Assembly: GCF_000220065.1 (NCBI RefSeq)
Contig: NZ_AFQU01000001.1
Span: 1,322,001 to 1,386,000 of the forward strand
Source of the DNA: Streptococcus sp. oral taxon 056 str. F0418
GTDB lineage: Bacteria > Bacillota > Bacilli > Lactobacillales > Streptococcaceae
Length of the DNA stretch: 64,000 nucleotides
Reading direction: 5' to 3'
The translations under genes were made by a program, and so were the position numbers. Numbering within the stretch: the first letter of the stretch is position 1; each line of letters starts with the position of its first letter. The notes under the pieces are model-generated. The model did no database searches and was not told the DNA's origin. It saw only the letters and a list, made by a program, of their open reading frames with translations. Shown here piece by piece: positions 1 to 8,933 of the stretch.

Positions 1-2115
1 TACATTTCAGCGGAATTTTTGATTGGAAAACTCTTGTCAAATAACCTTATCAACTTGGGCTTGTATGAAGATGTTAAAAAAGAACTAGCAGCCGCAGGAA
101 AAGATTTGATTGAGGTAGAAGAAGTCGAATTAGAACCTTCTCTCGGTAATGGGGGCTTGGGTCGTTTAGCTGCCTGCTTCCTTGATTCAATCGCAACTCT
201 TGGTTTAAATGGAGACGGAGTGGGTCTGAACTACCACTTTGGTCTCTTCCAACAAGTTTTGAAAAACAATGAGCAAACAACGATTCCTAATTTCTGGCTT
301 AGTGAGCAAAACTGGTTGGTAAAATCTACTCGTAGCTACCAAGTACCTTTTGCAAACTTCACACTGACTTCTACCTTGTATGACATCGATGTTCCAGGTT
401 ATAAGACAGAAAAGAAAAACCGTTTGCGCCTTTTTGATTTAGATTCTGTAGACTCTAGCTTGATTGAAGAAGGAATTGATTTCGACAAGACAGATATCGC
501 TCGTAACTTGACCCTCTTCTTATATCCAGATGATAGTGACCGTCAAGGAGAATTGCTCCGTATTTTCCAACAGTATTTCATGGTATCAAATGCTGCGCAA
601 CTCCTGATCGATGAAGCTATTGAAAAAGGAAGCAATTTGCATGACCTTGCTGACTATGCAGTGGTACAAATCAATGATACTCACCCATCAATGGTTATTC
701 CTGAATTGATCCGTCTCTTGACTGCACGTGGTATCGATTTTGATGAGGCAGTCTCAATCGTACGTAGCATGACTGCCTATACTAACCACACAATCCTTGC
801 TGAAGCTCTTGAAAAATGGCCTCTTGAATTCTTGCAAGAAGTGGTTCCTCACTTGGTACCAATCATCGAAGAATTGGATCGTCGTGTGAAAGCTGAATAC
901 TCAGATCCAGCTGTCCAAATTATTGATGAGAGTGGACGTGTCCACATGGCTCATATGGATATCCATTATGGCTACAGTGTTAACGGTGTAGCTGCTCTCC
1001 ACACTGAAATCTTGAAAAATTCAGAATTGAAAGCATTCTACGATATCTATCCAGAAAAGTTCAACAACAAAACAAACGGTATTACTTTCCGTCGTTGGCT
1101 CATGCATGCAAATCCACGTTTAGCTGCTTATATCGATGAGTTGTTAGGTCGCGGTTGGCACCATGAGGCTTCTGAACTTGAAGGTTTGCTTGAGTTTGTA
1201 GGAAATGCACAAGTTAAAGAAAAACTTGAAGGCATCAAAGCTCACAACAAACGTAAATTAGCTCGTCACTTGAAAGAGCATCAAGGGGTAGAAATTAATC
1301 CAAACTCTATCTTTGATATCCAAATTAAACGTCTCCACGAATACAAACGCCAACAAATGAACGCTTTGTATGTGATCCACAAATACCTTGACATCAAGGC
1401 TGGTAATATCCCTGCTCGTCCAATCACAGTCTTCTTTGGTGGTAAAGCAGCTCCTGCCTACACAATCGCTCAAGACATCATCCACTTAATCCTTTGCTTG
1501 TCAGAAGTGATTGCAAACGACCCAGCAGTAGCACCACACTTGCAAGTAGTGATGGTTGAAAACTACAACGTTACTGCGGCTAGCTTCCTTATCCCAGCAT
1601 GTGATATCTCAGAACAAATCTCACTTGCCTCTAAAGAAGCTTCAGGTACTGGTAACATGAAGTTCATGTTGAACGGAGCTTTGACACTTGGTACTATGGA
1701 CGGTGCCAATGTGGAAATCGCTGAGTTAGTTGGAGATGAAAATATCTACATCTTTGGTGAAGATTCAGAAACTGTTATCGATCTTTACGCGAAATCTGCT
1801 TATAAATCAAGCGAATTCTACGCTCGTCAAGAGATCAAACCATTGGTTGATTTCATCGTTAGCGATGCAGTGCTTGCAGTCGGAAATAAAGAGCGTTTAG
1901 AACGTCTTTACAATGAATTAATCAACAAAGACTGGTTCATGACTCTCCTTGACTTAGAAGACTATATCAAAGTGAAAGAACAAATGCTTGCTGACTACGA
2001 AAATCGCGATGCATGGTTGGATAAAGTGATTGTAAATATCGCCAAAGCTGGTTTCTTCTCAGCTGACCGTACCATTGCTCAGTACAATGATGAAGTATGG
2101 CATTTGGAAAAATAA
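1..2115 (+). CDS. glgP: Glycogen/maltodextrin phosphorylase, C-terminal part (5' end outside window)
   Basis: The frame is open from base 1, so the gene starts upstream and about 704 C-terminal residues are present. The first residues read [15 protein letters not shown], matching the conserved YLSxEFLxGR region near the N-terminus of GT35 phosphorylases, so only about 50 residues should be missing. The pyridoxal-phosphate region is visible as [20 protein letters not shown], whose lysine carries the cofactor. The enzyme releases glucose-1-phosphate from alpha-1,4-glucans in the cytosol. Codon use is strongly biased to AAC, TTC and TAC, as in highly expressed streptococcal genes. A strong terminator follows directly, so it is the last gene of its unit. 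Confidence 0.97.
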   Translation, partial: YISAEFLIGKLLSNNLINLGLYEDVKKELAAAGKDLIEVEEVELEPSLGNGGLGRLAACFLDSIATLGLNGDGVGLNYHFGLFQQVLKNNEQTTIPNFWLSEQNWLVKSTRSYQVPFANFTLTSTLYDIDVPGYKTEKKNRLRLFDLDSVDSSLIEEGIDFDKTDIARNLTLFLYPDDSDRQGELLRIFQQYFMVSNAAQLLIDEAIEKGSNLHDLADYAVVQINDTHPSMVIPELIRLLTARGIDFDEAVSIVRSMTAYTNHTILAEALEKWPLEFLQEVVPHLVPIIEELDRRVKAEYSDPAVQIIDESGRVHMAHMDIHYGYSVNGVAALHTEILKNSELKAFYDIYPEKFNNKTNGITFRRWLMHANPRLAAYIDELLGRGWHHEASELEGLLEFVGNAQVKEKLEGIKAHNKRKLARHLKEHQGVEINPNSIFDIQIKRLHEYKRQQMNALYVIHKYLDIKAGNIPARPITVFFGGKAAPAYTIAQDIIHLILCLSEVIANDPAVAPHLQVVMVENYNVTAASFLIPACDISEQISLASKEASGTGNMKFMLNGALTLGTMDGANVEIAELVGDENIYIFGEDSETVIDLYAKSAYKSSEFYARQEIKPLVDFIVSDAVLAVGNKERLERLYNELINKDWFMTLLDLEDYIKVKEQMLADYENRDAWLDKVIVNIAKAGFFSADRTIAQYNDEVWHLEK

Positions 2116-2116
2116 T

Positions 2117-2150
2117 CAAAAAAAGGCTGTAAATTCAGCCTTTTTTGATT
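2117..2150 (+). terminator. Rho-independent terminator after glgP
   Basis: Stem of tcaaaaaaaggctg (from 2117) with cagccttttttga (to 2148) around a short AT loop. The downstream arm supplies six T residues. Confidence 0.85.
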
Positions 2151-2249
2151 CCTAAAATGAGATTTTCACTTGCGGATTGAAACTGATTGATTTATTTCTA
2201 AAAATTGTGGAAAAATTTACATTTTTTGCTTTCATTTTGAAAGTCAGAG

Positions 2250-2258
2250 TGCTATACT
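2250..2258 (+). promoter_or_regulatory. Extended -10 promoter for the SDR/KDG permease pair
   Basis: TGC followed by TATACT, a TGn-TATACT extended -10, lies 33 bases before the SDR start. No good -35 hexamer is visible. An AAAGGA ribosome site lies before the ATG at 2292. Confidence 0.6.
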
Positions 2259-2291
2259 GAACGTGTAAAATAAAAGAAAGGATCTGATGAT

Positions 2292-3044
2292 ATGGATTTT
2301 TCAGGTAAAAAAGCGATTGTTACCGGTGGCGCAAATGGGATCGGTAAAGAAGTCGTTCGTGGTATTGTAGAAGGTGGCGGTTACGTCATTATTGCAGACA
2401 TTAATCAGGAAGCAGCAGAACGTACGATTGCAGAGTTCGGTGCTGATCATACAAGCTTTACCTACATGGATTTGGGGAATCACGAGTCTATTGTAGAGGC
2501 GATGAACAAGATAATCGCAGAAGCTGGAAAGATTGATATTCTGGTTAACTGCGCAGGAGTCATCAGTGCGAAGCCGTTTGACCAGCTATCTTATGAAGAA
2601 TGGGAACGAACCATTCGTATTAATCTTTCGGGTTGCTTCTCTACTATTAGCACGATTTTTCCGCATTTTATGGAGCAAAAAGGCGGACGTATCGTCAATG
2701 TATCATCCGTTGCCGCAAAGCTCGGTGGCGGCTTGTTGGGGACAGCGGCTTATGCTTCCTCTAAAGCGGGGCTCAATGGTCTAACCAAAGCTGTTGCTAA
2801 AGAAGGCGGGAAATATGGTATTGCTTGTAATGCAGTATGCCCATCCTTTACTCGCACTGATATGACGACAGTTTTATCAGAAGATCCTGAAAAGAGCCAA
2901 CGTGTTATCAACATGATTCCACTTGGTCGCCGTGCGGAGCCTGTCGAAATCGCTCAAATGATCCTCTTCTTTGCGAGTGACTTGGCAAGCTTTGTATCAG
3001 GAGAAATAGGTGACTGTGACGGTGGTATCACACTGGATGGTTAA
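2292..3044 (+). CDS. SDR-family dehydrogenase, probable sugar-acid (2-keto-3-deoxygluconate type) oxidoreductase
   Basis: A 250-residue classical short-chain dehydrogenase. TGGANGIG at residues 11-18 is the nucleotide-binding glycine motif, NCAG at 86-89 follows, N111 sits in the active-site tetrad, and the catalytic serine at 138/139 precedes Y154-x3-K158. Length and order are those of a complete single-domain enzyme. The gene downstream is a 2-keto-3-deoxygluconate permease, so a KduD-like or similar sugar-acid dehydrogenase is the likely role. That substrate is inferred from context only: the SDR fold alone would also fit a 3-oxoacyl-ACP reductase. No KDG kinase or aldolase gene is in the window. 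Confidence 0.85.
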   Translation: MDFSGKKAIVTGGANGIGKEVVRGIVEGGGYVIIADINQEAAERTIAEFGADHTSFTYMDLGNHESIVEAMNKIIAEAGKIDILVNCAGVISAKPFDQLSYEEWERTIRINLSGCFSTISTIFPHFMEQKGGRIVNVSSVAAKLGGGLLGTAAYASSKAGLNGLTKAVAKEGGKYGIACNAVCPSFTRTDMTTVLSEDPEKSQRVINMIPLGRRAEPVEIAQMILFFASDLASFVSGEIGDCDGGITLDG

Positions 3045-3123
3045 GGAAAGCCTTCTTTTGAACATTCTTATCAAGCATTGTTTAGTTATAGACAATACTT
3101 GAGGCTTTATAAGGAGAATCATT

Positions 3124-4055
3124 ATGAAAATATTTGGAAAAAAATTAAAATTCCAGGTGATACCATCATTGTACCCATGTTTATAGGCTGTGTTATTAAC
3201 ACCTTCTTCCCACAAATGTTAAAAATCGGCGGCTTTACAACGGCAGTTGTACAAGGAGCGGGTCCTTTGGTTGGAGCTTTTCTTTTCTTCATTGGTGGAA
3301 CCATCTCGCTTAAAAACACTCCTAAAGCAGTAGGTCGTGGGGCAGTGATTATTGCTTCAAAGATTGCTGTATCAGTGGTGTTGGGATTAATAGTGGCTAA
3401 GGTCTTCAATGATAATTTTTTAGGTTTGAGTGCTTTGGCTATTATAGGAGCTATGTCAGTGGCTAATAATGCCATGTATGCCGGTATCATAGAAGTGTAT
3501 GGAAATGAGATCGATGCAGGTGCTGTGGGAATTACAACTTTAAGTGTCGGGCCTATGGTTACGATGGCCGCTCTTAGTAGTGCAGGCTTGGCAAATATTT
3601 CAATTTGGAGCCTTGTTGGAACGATTCTACCATTGGTTCTTGGGATTGCTCTAGGGAATGCTTTTCCTTACATGAAAAAAGCTCTGTCAAACGGGGTAAC
3701 AGCCATCATCATTATTGTTGGCTTCTGCTTGGGAGCCAATATGAGCTTTGTACAAATTGTACAGGGTGGTTTACCAGGTATTTTGTTAGGTGTGATTACG
3801 ACTTTAGTTGGTGGTTTCTTCGCTATTTTAGCCGATAAAGGAACAGGCGGCTCTGGGATTGCAGGTGCGGCGATTTCAAGTACAGCAGCCAGTGCTATTG
3901 CAACACCAGCTGCTTTATCTGCTGTAGATACATCCTTTAAGTCTGTAGAGGCGGCTGCGACAACGCAAATCACAGCATCTGTCATTGTCACAGCTATTTT
4001 GACACCACTCTTGACAGCTTGGGTTGCAAAACGTGTGAACTCAAAAAAACAGTAG
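3124..4055 (+). CDS. kdgT: 2-keto-3-deoxygluconate permease (KdgT family), frameshifted near codon 6
   Basis: The KdgT family imports 2-keto-3-deoxygluconate by proton symport. The protein is about 310 residues with roughly ten hydrophobic segments and ends RVNSKKQ. AAGGAG at 3112-3117 precedes ATG 3124, but from that ATG the frame closes within about 20 codons. Adding one A to the A7 run after GG (about 3137-3143) gives MKIFGKKIKIPGDTIIVP and an open frame to the TAG at 4055, 311 codons in all. The in-frame TTG at 3078 has no ribosome site at a sensible distance and would add an odd N-terminus. The body is otherwise intact, so this is a very recent lesion, a slippage site or a sequence error. 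Confidence 0.8.
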
Positions 4056-4065
4056 TAAAATGTAT

Positions 4066-4100
4066 AAAAAATCTTTGCTTTTTGATAGCAAAGATTTTTT
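4066..4100 (+). terminator. Terminator between kdgT and ruvB
   Basis: Perfect 14-bp stem: aaaaaatctttgct (4066-4079) pairs with agcaaagatttttt (4087-4100). The downstream arm ends in T6. Confidence 0.85.
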
Positions 4101-4128
4101 GTTTGATAAAACCAAGATTTCATTATTT

Positions 4129-4137
4129 TGATATAAT
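4129..4137 (+). promoter_or_regulatory. Extended -10 promoter placing ruvB transcription start at or next to its ATG
   Basis: TGA-TATAAT occupies 4129-4137 and the ruvB ATG starts at 4144, leaving six bases. Transcription normally starts about seven bases after the -10, so the mRNA should begin at or just before the ATG. No Shine-Dalgarno sequence is present. The same geometry recurs before polA and the EamA gene. Confidence 0.7.
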
Positions 4138-4143
4138 GGGAAT

Positions 4144-5142
4144 ATGAGTAGAATTTTAGATAATGAATTAATGAATGATGAGGAGATGGTGGAACGCACC
4201 CTCCGTCCACAATATTTACGAGAATATATTGGTCAAGATAAGGTTAAAGATCAATTGAAAATTTTTATAGAGGCAGCTAAGCTTCGTGATGAGGCATTGG
4301 ATCACGCTCTATTATTTGGCCCTCCTGGACTGGGAAAGACGACCATGGCATTTGTGATTGCCAATGAATTGGGTGTGAATATCAAGCAGACTTCAGGACC
4401 AGTCATTGAAAAAGCAGGAGACCTAGTTGCCATTTTAAATGATTTAGAGCCAGGCGATGTCCTCTTTATCGATGAGATTCATCGTCTACCAATGGCGGTC
4501 GAGGAAGTGCTCTACAGTGCTATGGAAGATTTTTATATAGACATTATGATTGGTTCTGGTGATGCGAATCGCAGCGTACATTTGGACCTGCCTCCTTTTA
4601 CCTTGATCGGTGCGACGACACGGGCGGGTATGCTGTCGAATCCTTTGCGAGCACGTTTTGGGATTACAGGTCATATGGAGTACTATGAAGTCGAGGATTT
4701 GACAGAAATCGTAGAACGGACGGCTGAGATTTTTGAGATGGATATTACCCATGAAGCTGCAAGAGAGCTTGCCCTTCGTAGCAGAGGAACCCCTCGAATC
4801 GCCAATCGATTATTGAAGCGTGTGCGTGATTATGCGCAAATTATGGGAAACGGCTTGATTGATGAGATGATTACGGATAAAGCTCTATCTATGTTAGATG
4901 TAGATGGTGAAGGACTAGATTATGTTGATCAGAAAATCCTACGCACTATGATTGAGATGTACGGAGGTGGTCCGATTGGTTTAGGGACTCTTTCTGTAAA
5001 TATAGCTGAGGAACGCGAAACGGTTGAAGATATGTATGAACCTTATTTGATTCAAAAAGGGTTTATTATACGGACACGAACAGGACGGGTAGCGACACGT
5101 AAGGCTTATGAACATCTAGGCTATGAGTATATGGAAAAATGA
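4144..5142 (+). CDS. ruvB: Holliday junction branch migration helicase RuvB
   Basis: A full-length 332-residue RuvB, the AAA+ motor that drives branch migration with RuvA during recombination and repair. [19 protein letters not shown] is the usual N-terminal block. The Walker A motif is GPPGLGKT, Walker B is VLFIDEIH, and the sensor region [20 protein letters not shown] follows. The C-terminal winged-helix part ends with [10 protein letters not shown]. The ATG at 4144 gives the conserved MSRILDNE start, so the missing ribosome site is not an artefact of a wrong start. The next gene lies a few bases downstream, so the two are probably cotranscribed. Confidence 0.98.
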   Translation: MSRILDNELMNDEEMVERTLRPQYLREYIGQDKVKDQLKIFIEAAKLRDEALDHALLFGPPGLGKTTMAFVIANELGVNIKQTSGPVIEKAGDLVAILNDLEPGDVLFIDEIHRLPMAVEEVLYSAMEDFYIDIMIGSGDANRSVHLDLPPFTLIGATTRAGMLSNPLRARFGITGHMEYYEVEDLTEIVERTAEIFEMDITHEAARELALRSRGTPRIANRLLKRVRDYAQIMGNGLIDEMITDKALSMLDVDGEGLDYVDQKILRTMIEMYGGGPIGLGTLSVNIAEERETVEDMYEPYLIQKGFIIRTRTGRVATRKAYEHLGYEYMEK

Positions 5143-5153
5143 ATAGGAGCACG

Positions 5154-5720
5154 ATGGACGAACGGACCATTCTGAAGTTTTTTAAAGCTAGTATTGATTT
5201 GATGAACATCTTAAGGATTATTCGTGATTTAAAATTAAAAGATTCATGGCTGGCTGCGGGTAGTGTTCGAAATTTCATTTGGAATATCCTATCTAATCAA
5301 CCTGGCTTTGATCCCGATACAGATGTGGATGTGATTTTCTTTGATCCGACTGTTTCTTATGAAGCCACTGTACAGATAGAAGAAGACTTAAAGAAGCAAT
5401 ACCCACAGTACAAATGGGAAGTCAAAAATCAGGTCTATATGCATATCCATAGTCCTGGCACAAAGCCTTATACCAGCTCAAAAGACGCCATGAGCAAATA
5501 CCCAGAGCGATGCACAGCCGTTGGTTTACGTTTATTAGAGGATGAAAAACTGGATTTATTTACGGCATATGGATTGGAAGGAATTATACGGTTTCAAGTA
5601 TATCCAACACCGCATTTTTTAGAAAATAAAGAGCGGATGATTCTTTATACAGAACGATTGAAAAAGAAGGACTGGCATAGAAAATGGCCTCAGCTAACCT
5701 TTCATTTTCCAGAAAAATAA
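5154..5720 (+). CDS. Nucleotidyltransferase-like family protein (PF06042 type)
   Basis: A 188-residue cytosolic protein. AAGSVRNFIWN near residue 50 and DPDTDVDVIFFD near residue 65 look like the helical turn and acidic pair of a nucleotidyltransferase core. The family (DUF925/NTP_transf_6) is widespread, but its substrate is unknown to me. I chose ATG 5154 because AGGAG at 5145 is well spaced for it. An in-frame ATG at 5139 overlaps the ruvB stop and would add five residues. It follows ruvB directly and is followed by an sRNA gene with its own promoter. Confidence 0.75.
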   Translation: MDERTILKFFKASIDLMNILRIIRDLKLKDSWLAAGSVRNFIWNILSNQPGFDPDTDVDVIFFDPTVSYEATVQIEEDLKKQYPQYKWEVKNQVYMHIHSPGTKPYTSSKDAMSKYPERCTAVGLRLLEDEKLDLFTAYGLEGIIRFQVYPTPHFLENKERMILYTERLKKKDWHRKWPQLTFHFPEK

Positions 5721-5734
5721 AAAACTAAAAGTAC

Positions 5735-5767
5735 TTTAAGAAAATTTTAAGTTGATGGAGGTATACT
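5735..5767 (+). promoter_or_regulatory. CiaR-type direct repeat and -10 of csRNA copy 1
   Basis: TTTAAG (5735-5740), a five-base spacer and TTTAAG (5746-5751) form the CiaR operator known from pneumococcus. The -10 TATACT lies at 5762-5767, ten bases after the second half-site, which is the spacing of CiaR-activated promoters. Confidence 0.85.
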
Positions 5768-5773
5768 ATAGTC

Positions 5774-5862
5774 ACAAGTTAAGGATGACTTAACTTGAAC
5801 TCCTAAAACTTTTCTTTTTCATAATAATCTCCCTTTAGACCACCAAATTAGGTGGTCTTTTT
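5774..5862 (+). ncRNA. cia-dependent small RNA (csRNA family), copy 1
   Basis: A transcript of about 90 nt is predicted. It opens with a hairpin, caagttaa (5775-5782) with ttaacttg (5790-5797). A single-stranded pyrimidine-rich core at 5801-5834 contains UCCU and CUCCC stretches. It closes with terminator AGACCACC (5837-5844)/GGTGGTCT (5851-5858) plus a T run. The 34-base core is identical to that at 61658-61691 in this window. Known csRNAs use such anti-Shine-Dalgarno stretches to repress targets such as comC under the CiaRH system. Position and architecture are seen; the targets here are inferred. Confidence 0.87.
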
Positions 5863-5939
5863 ACGTAAAAGTGGTCTCTTAAAAATAAAAAAAGCTAGCA
5901 ATATTTTTAAAACTTCAAGACCTATTTGAGGTTGTTTTC

Positions 5940-5948
5940 TGTTATAAT
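5940..5948 (+). promoter_or_regulatory. Extended -10 promoter of the PTP-MORN-acyltransferase operon
   Basis: TGT-TATAAT at 5940-5948, 18 bases before the phosphatase ATG. An AAGAGG ribosome site lies between. Confidence 0.7.
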
Positions 5949-5965
5949 GAATAAGAGGTATTTCT

Positions 5966-6397
5966 ATGAAAAAAGTAATGTTTGTGTGCCTGGGGAATAT
6001 CTGTCGTAGCCCTATGGCAGAATTTGTAATGAAAAGTCTAACAGATGATTTTTATATCGAAAGCCGAGCAACATCTAATTGGGAGCATGGAAATCCAATT
6101 CATGAAGGGACTCAGAAGGCTTTAACGGATCATGCGATTGCGTATGACTTAGGAAAAACTTCTTTGCAGATTTCCGATAAAGATTTTGCAATATTTGACT
6201 ATATTATCGGTATGGATGCGTCGAATGTAGCAGATTTGAAGAAAATTGCGCCTAAGAAATATCAAGACAAGATTTACCAATTTATGGATAAAAGTGTGCC
6301 AGATCCTTGGTACACAGGTGATTTTGAAGAGACTTATCGGCTAGTTCAGATAGGATGTAAGCACTGGCTGGAACGTTTGGAAGTTGAAAATGGATAA
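5966..6397 (+). CDS. Low-molecular-weight protein-tyrosine phosphatase
   Basis: A 143-residue LMW-PTP. The catalytic P-loop C-x5-R is CLGNICR at residues 8-14 right at the N-terminus, followed by S15, as in the family. The general-acid loop is VPDPWYTG near the C-terminus. It removes phosphate from tyrosine on proteins in the cytosol. In streptococci such enzymes are linked to capsule and surface regulation, which is family knowledge. It begins a three-gene operon: the MORN gene overlaps its end by eight bases and the acyltransferase follows in turn. Confidence 0.93.
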   Translation: MKKVMFVCLGNICRSPMAEFVMKSLTDDFYIESRATSNWEHGNPIHEGTQKALTDHAIAYDLGKTSLQISDKDFAIFDYIIGMDASNVADLKKIAPKKYQDKIYQFMDKSVPDPWYTGDFEETYRLVQIGCKHWLERLEVENG

Positions 6398-6803
6398 ATT
6401 AAAAGAATTATACACTCGCTATCAGAATTATATCACACGAACTAATTTGGAATTAGTAGCTATAACTGTCATTGCTTTATCAGCAATTCTAGTTTTCACC
6501 TCTAATATTCCGAGTCATGGAATTTTAACATTGGATAAAGGAGCTATCAAATACGATGGTAGTTTAGTTCGTGGGAAAATGGATGGTCAAGGAAGCCTGA
6601 CATTTAAAAATGGCGATCAATATAAAGGGAATTTCAAAAATGGACTGTTTGATGGTGAAGGAACCTTTACCTCCAAGAGTGGTTGGAAGTATGAAGGAGA
6701 ATTTAAAAAGGGTCAAGCAGATGGTCAGGGAACTCTGACAACTGAGCAAAAAGTTGTCTATAAAGGAAAGTTTAAGCAAGGAATTTATCAAAATGCGCAT
6801 TAA
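6390..6803 (+). CDS. Membrane-anchored MORN-repeat protein
   Basis: About 137 residues. A short charged N-terminus is followed by one hydrophobic segment, LVAITVIALSAILVFTS, and then tandem MORN-like repeats of the type YxGxFxxGxxDGxGTL. At least three are clear, with the signatures GKMDGQGSL, GLFDGEGTF and GQADGQGTL. It is probably a single-pass membrane protein; whether the repeats face outward is not settled by sequence. ATG 6390 lies inside the end of the phosphatase gene; TTG 6384 is an alternative. Its end overlaps the next gene, so the three genes are translationally coupled. Its function is unknown; a scaffold role at the membrane is only a guess. Confidence 0.8.
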   Translation: MDKLKELYTRYQNYITRTNLELVAITVIALSAILVFTSNIPSHGILTLDKGAIKYDGSLVRGKMDGQGSLTFKNGDQYKGNFKNGLFDGEGTFTSKSGWKYEGEFKKGQADGQGTLTTEQKVVYKGKFKQGIYQNAH

Positions 6804-8607
6804 ATGGTTTTCATTGGTGAGGATTGTAGGCTTATCTCTAGTCTTACTATATCATTTCTTTCAAGGAGTATTTCCTGGAGGGTTTATTGGTGTGGACGTT
6901 TTCTTTGCCTTTTCTGGTTTTTTGATTACATCGCTCTTGATTGATGAGTTTGCTAGAAGCCAAGAAATCGATATAAAAGGCTTTTTAATGAGGCGATTTT
7001 ATCGAATTTTCCCACCTTTGGTGTTTATGATTTTGATAACCTTACCTTTCACGCTTTTTATTCGCAAGGACTTTGTGGCCAGTATCGGAACACAGATTGC
7101 GGGGGCATTAGGTTTTGTAACTAATTTCTATGAGATGCTATCAGGTGGTAACTATGAAAGCCAATTTATTCCGCATCTGTTTGTGCATACATGGAGTTTA
7201 GCTCTTGAAGTGCACTATTATATCTTATGGGCAATAGCGGTTTACTTCTTAGCGAAAAAAAGTCGGACTGTTGGCCAATTTCGAGGAATGATTTTCCTAG
7301 TTTCAACGGGAGTCTTCTTATTTAGCTTTTTGTCTATGTTTATTAGTGGTTTTTTCACTAAAAATTTCTCTCTAATTTACTTTTCTAGTTGGACACATAT
7401 TTTCCCATTTTTTGCTGGGACAGCTCTAGCAACTATTTCTGGTGTGAAAAATGTTGGTGCTAACTTTAAGAAGCTAGAAAAATCATGGAGCTTGCAACAA
7501 ACACTGGGAATGATAGTCGGTAGTTTTGTGGTGCTATTGCTACTAGGTTTCTTGCTCCGCTTTGATAATATCTTCACCTATTTAGTCGGATTCTTGCTTG
7601 CAACGATTGCAGCTCTTATCATGATTTTAGGTGCACGTGTTTTGCATGCAAAGACTCCTCAGCTAGAGGAGCCCATTTGGGTGACATTCATTGCAGATAC
7701 TAGCTACGGAGTTTATCTTTTTCACTGGCCTTTTTATATCATTTTTAGCCAATTGGTGGGAAATATCTTTGCAGTGTTGATCACAACTATACTCTCTTTT
7801 GCCTTTGCTGCAGTCTCTTTTTATATATTAGAGCCTGTGTTAGCTGGGAAAAAGCAAGATTTATTTGGTATTCAGATGGATGTAAAATCCATTGCACGGC
7901 CTATTTTTTATAGTTTAATCCCTTTGGCTATCATTTGCTTCTTGATTACGGTTACGGCTCCAAAAGTGGGAGCTTTCGAAGAAGATTTAATGATCAATGC
8001 GCTCCATCAAGCAGATAGCAAATTACAGCTAACACGTAGTCAAGCTGATCAAACAACGGCAACGGACTATAATGTTGCGTCGGGAACGACTTTAATTGGT
8101 GATTCTGTTGCCTTGCGAGCGAATGAATGGCTGCAAGAGGCTATTCCTGGCATCCAATTAGATGCAGTAGTGAGCCGTAATTTAGAGTCAGGATTAGAGG
8201 TTTATCAGACTGATATCTCAAATAGAGTTTTATTACAAAACGTGGTCTTAGCTCTGGGAACCAACACAGTATCTAACTATGAGGAAGCTTTGAATAAGCT
8301 TGTCGAGCAACTGCCTAAAGGTCACCGATTGATTTTAGTAACACCGTATGATGGACGTGTTGTAGGAGATGCTAATAGCGATCTGATGAAAACACGCCAA
8401 TACCAGATAGATTTGGCTAAGAAATATGATTATGTTTATGTTGCTGACTGGTATCAAACAGCAATGGATAACCCTGCTATTTGGTATGGGACAGACTACG
8501 TTCACTTTGGTGTAGATGCGACAAGTATAGCAGAAGGCGGTAGGCTGTATGCACAAACCATCAAAACAGCTTTAGAAGAAGCTGACAAAGGACCTGTAAA
8601 ACCTTGA
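6793..8607 (+). CDS. OatA-like membrane acyltransferase (acyltransferase-3 plus SGNH domain)
   Basis: About 604 residues. The N-terminal half is a multi-pass acyltransferase-3 domain opening with LVRIVGLSLVLLYHFFQ, whose histidine is the usual catalytic residue. After the last membrane span a C-terminal SGNH-hydrolase-like domain follows, with GDSVALRANEW holding the GDS nucleophile block and YGTDYVHFGVDA holding the Asp/His pair. This architecture is that of peptidoglycan or polysaccharide O-acetyltransferases. I chose ATG 6793, preceded by AAGGA, which overlaps the MORN gene by 11 bases. An upstream in-frame ATG at 6754 has no ribosome site. The acetyl acceptor is inferred, not shown. Confidence 0.88.
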   Translation: MRIKWFSLVRIVGLSLVLLYHFFQGVFPGGFIGVDVFFAFSGFLITSLLIDEFARSQEIDIKGFLMRRFYRIFPPLVFMILITLPFTLFIRKDFVASIGTQIAGALGFVTNFYEMLSGGNYESQFIPHLFVHTWSLALEVHYYILWAIAVYFLAKKSRTVGQFRGMIFLVSTGVFLFSFLSMFISGFFTKNFSLIYFSSWTHIFPFFAGTALATISGVKNVGANFKKLEKSWSLQQTLGMIVGSFVVLLLLGFLLRFDNIFTYLVGFLLATIAALIMILGARVLHAKTPQLEEPIWVTFIADTSYGVYLFHWPFYIIFSQLVGNIFAVLITTILSFAFAAVSFYILEPVLAGKKQDLFGIQMDVKSIARPIFYSLIPLAIICFLITVTAPKVGAFEEDLMINALHQADSKLQLTRSQADQTTATDYNVASGTTLIGDSVALRANEWLQEAIPGIQLDAVVSRNLESGLEVYQTDISNRVLLQNVVLALGTNTVSNYEEALNKLVEQLPKGHRLILVTPYDGRVVGDANSDLMKTRQYQIDLAKKYDYVYVADWYQTAMDNPAIWYGTDYVHFGVDATSIAEGGRLYAQTIKTALEEADKGPVKP

Positions 8608-8613
8608 TATTAT

Positions 8614-8645
8614 CTATAAAGGCCCGAATATCGGGTTCTTTATAG
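8614..8645 (+). terminator. Hairpin after the acyltransferase gene
   Basis: CTATAAAG (8614-8621) pairs with CTTTATAG (8638-8645), with an inner CCCGA/TCGGG stem. There is no clear T tail, so termination efficiency is uncertain. Confidence 0.5.
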
Positions 8646-8653
8646 GGTGCATA

Positions 8654-8667
8654 TGTAAGCGCTTTCT
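8654..8667 (+). promoter_or_regulatory. cre (CcpA) site upstream of adhE
   Basis: TGTAAGCGCTTTCT matches the catabolite-responsive element consensus TGWNANCGNTNWCA except at the last base. It lies about 170 bases before the adhE -35. Confidence 0.6.
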
Positions 8668-8777
8668 AGAAAAACTAATCTATTTCAGGTAAAATATGTA
8701 AGCAAAGTATGTGAAATAAAATAAATTCAAAAAAATATTTCACAAAGTAAGTTGAAAAATGCTGTTCTAGAGAAATA

Positions 8778-8884
8778 TTGATAAAAAATTCACAAAATAG
8801 AACGAAAAAGTTTGTGAAATGTTGTTGAAAGTGTTTACAAACATGGAGAAAAAGGTTATAATAAACTTGTGAAATAATTAACAA
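8778..8884 (+). promoter_or_regulatory. Cluster of Rex-type operators before adhE
   Basis: Three 18-base elements resemble the Rex palindrome TTGTGAAnnnnTTCACAA: TTGATAAAAAATTCACAA (8778-8795), TTGTGAAATGTTGTTGAA (8812-8829) and TTGTGAAATAATTAACAA (8867-8884). The last begins five bases after the -10 and covers the start point, a classic repressor position. Further GTGAAAT half-sites lie at about 8711 and 8735-8745. Rex senses NADH/NAD+ and commonly represses adhE in Gram-positive bacteria; binding here is inferred. Confidence 0.75.
8834..8862 (+). promoter_or_regulatory. adhE promoter
   Basis: -35 TTTACA (8834-8839), a 17-base spacer and -10 TATAAT (8857-8862). The start point would fall inside the Rex-like element at 8867-8884. 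Confidence 0.8.
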
Positions 8885-8933
8885 AGACTAGAAATCTTCG
8901 TCTAATCTTTAAATAAAACCCTTGGAGGATTAT

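Noticed and set aside
3668-4210. 180-codon minus-strand frame over kdgT/ruvB
   Set aside because: Antisense shadow of the permease coding region, crossing a terminator; no ribosome site.
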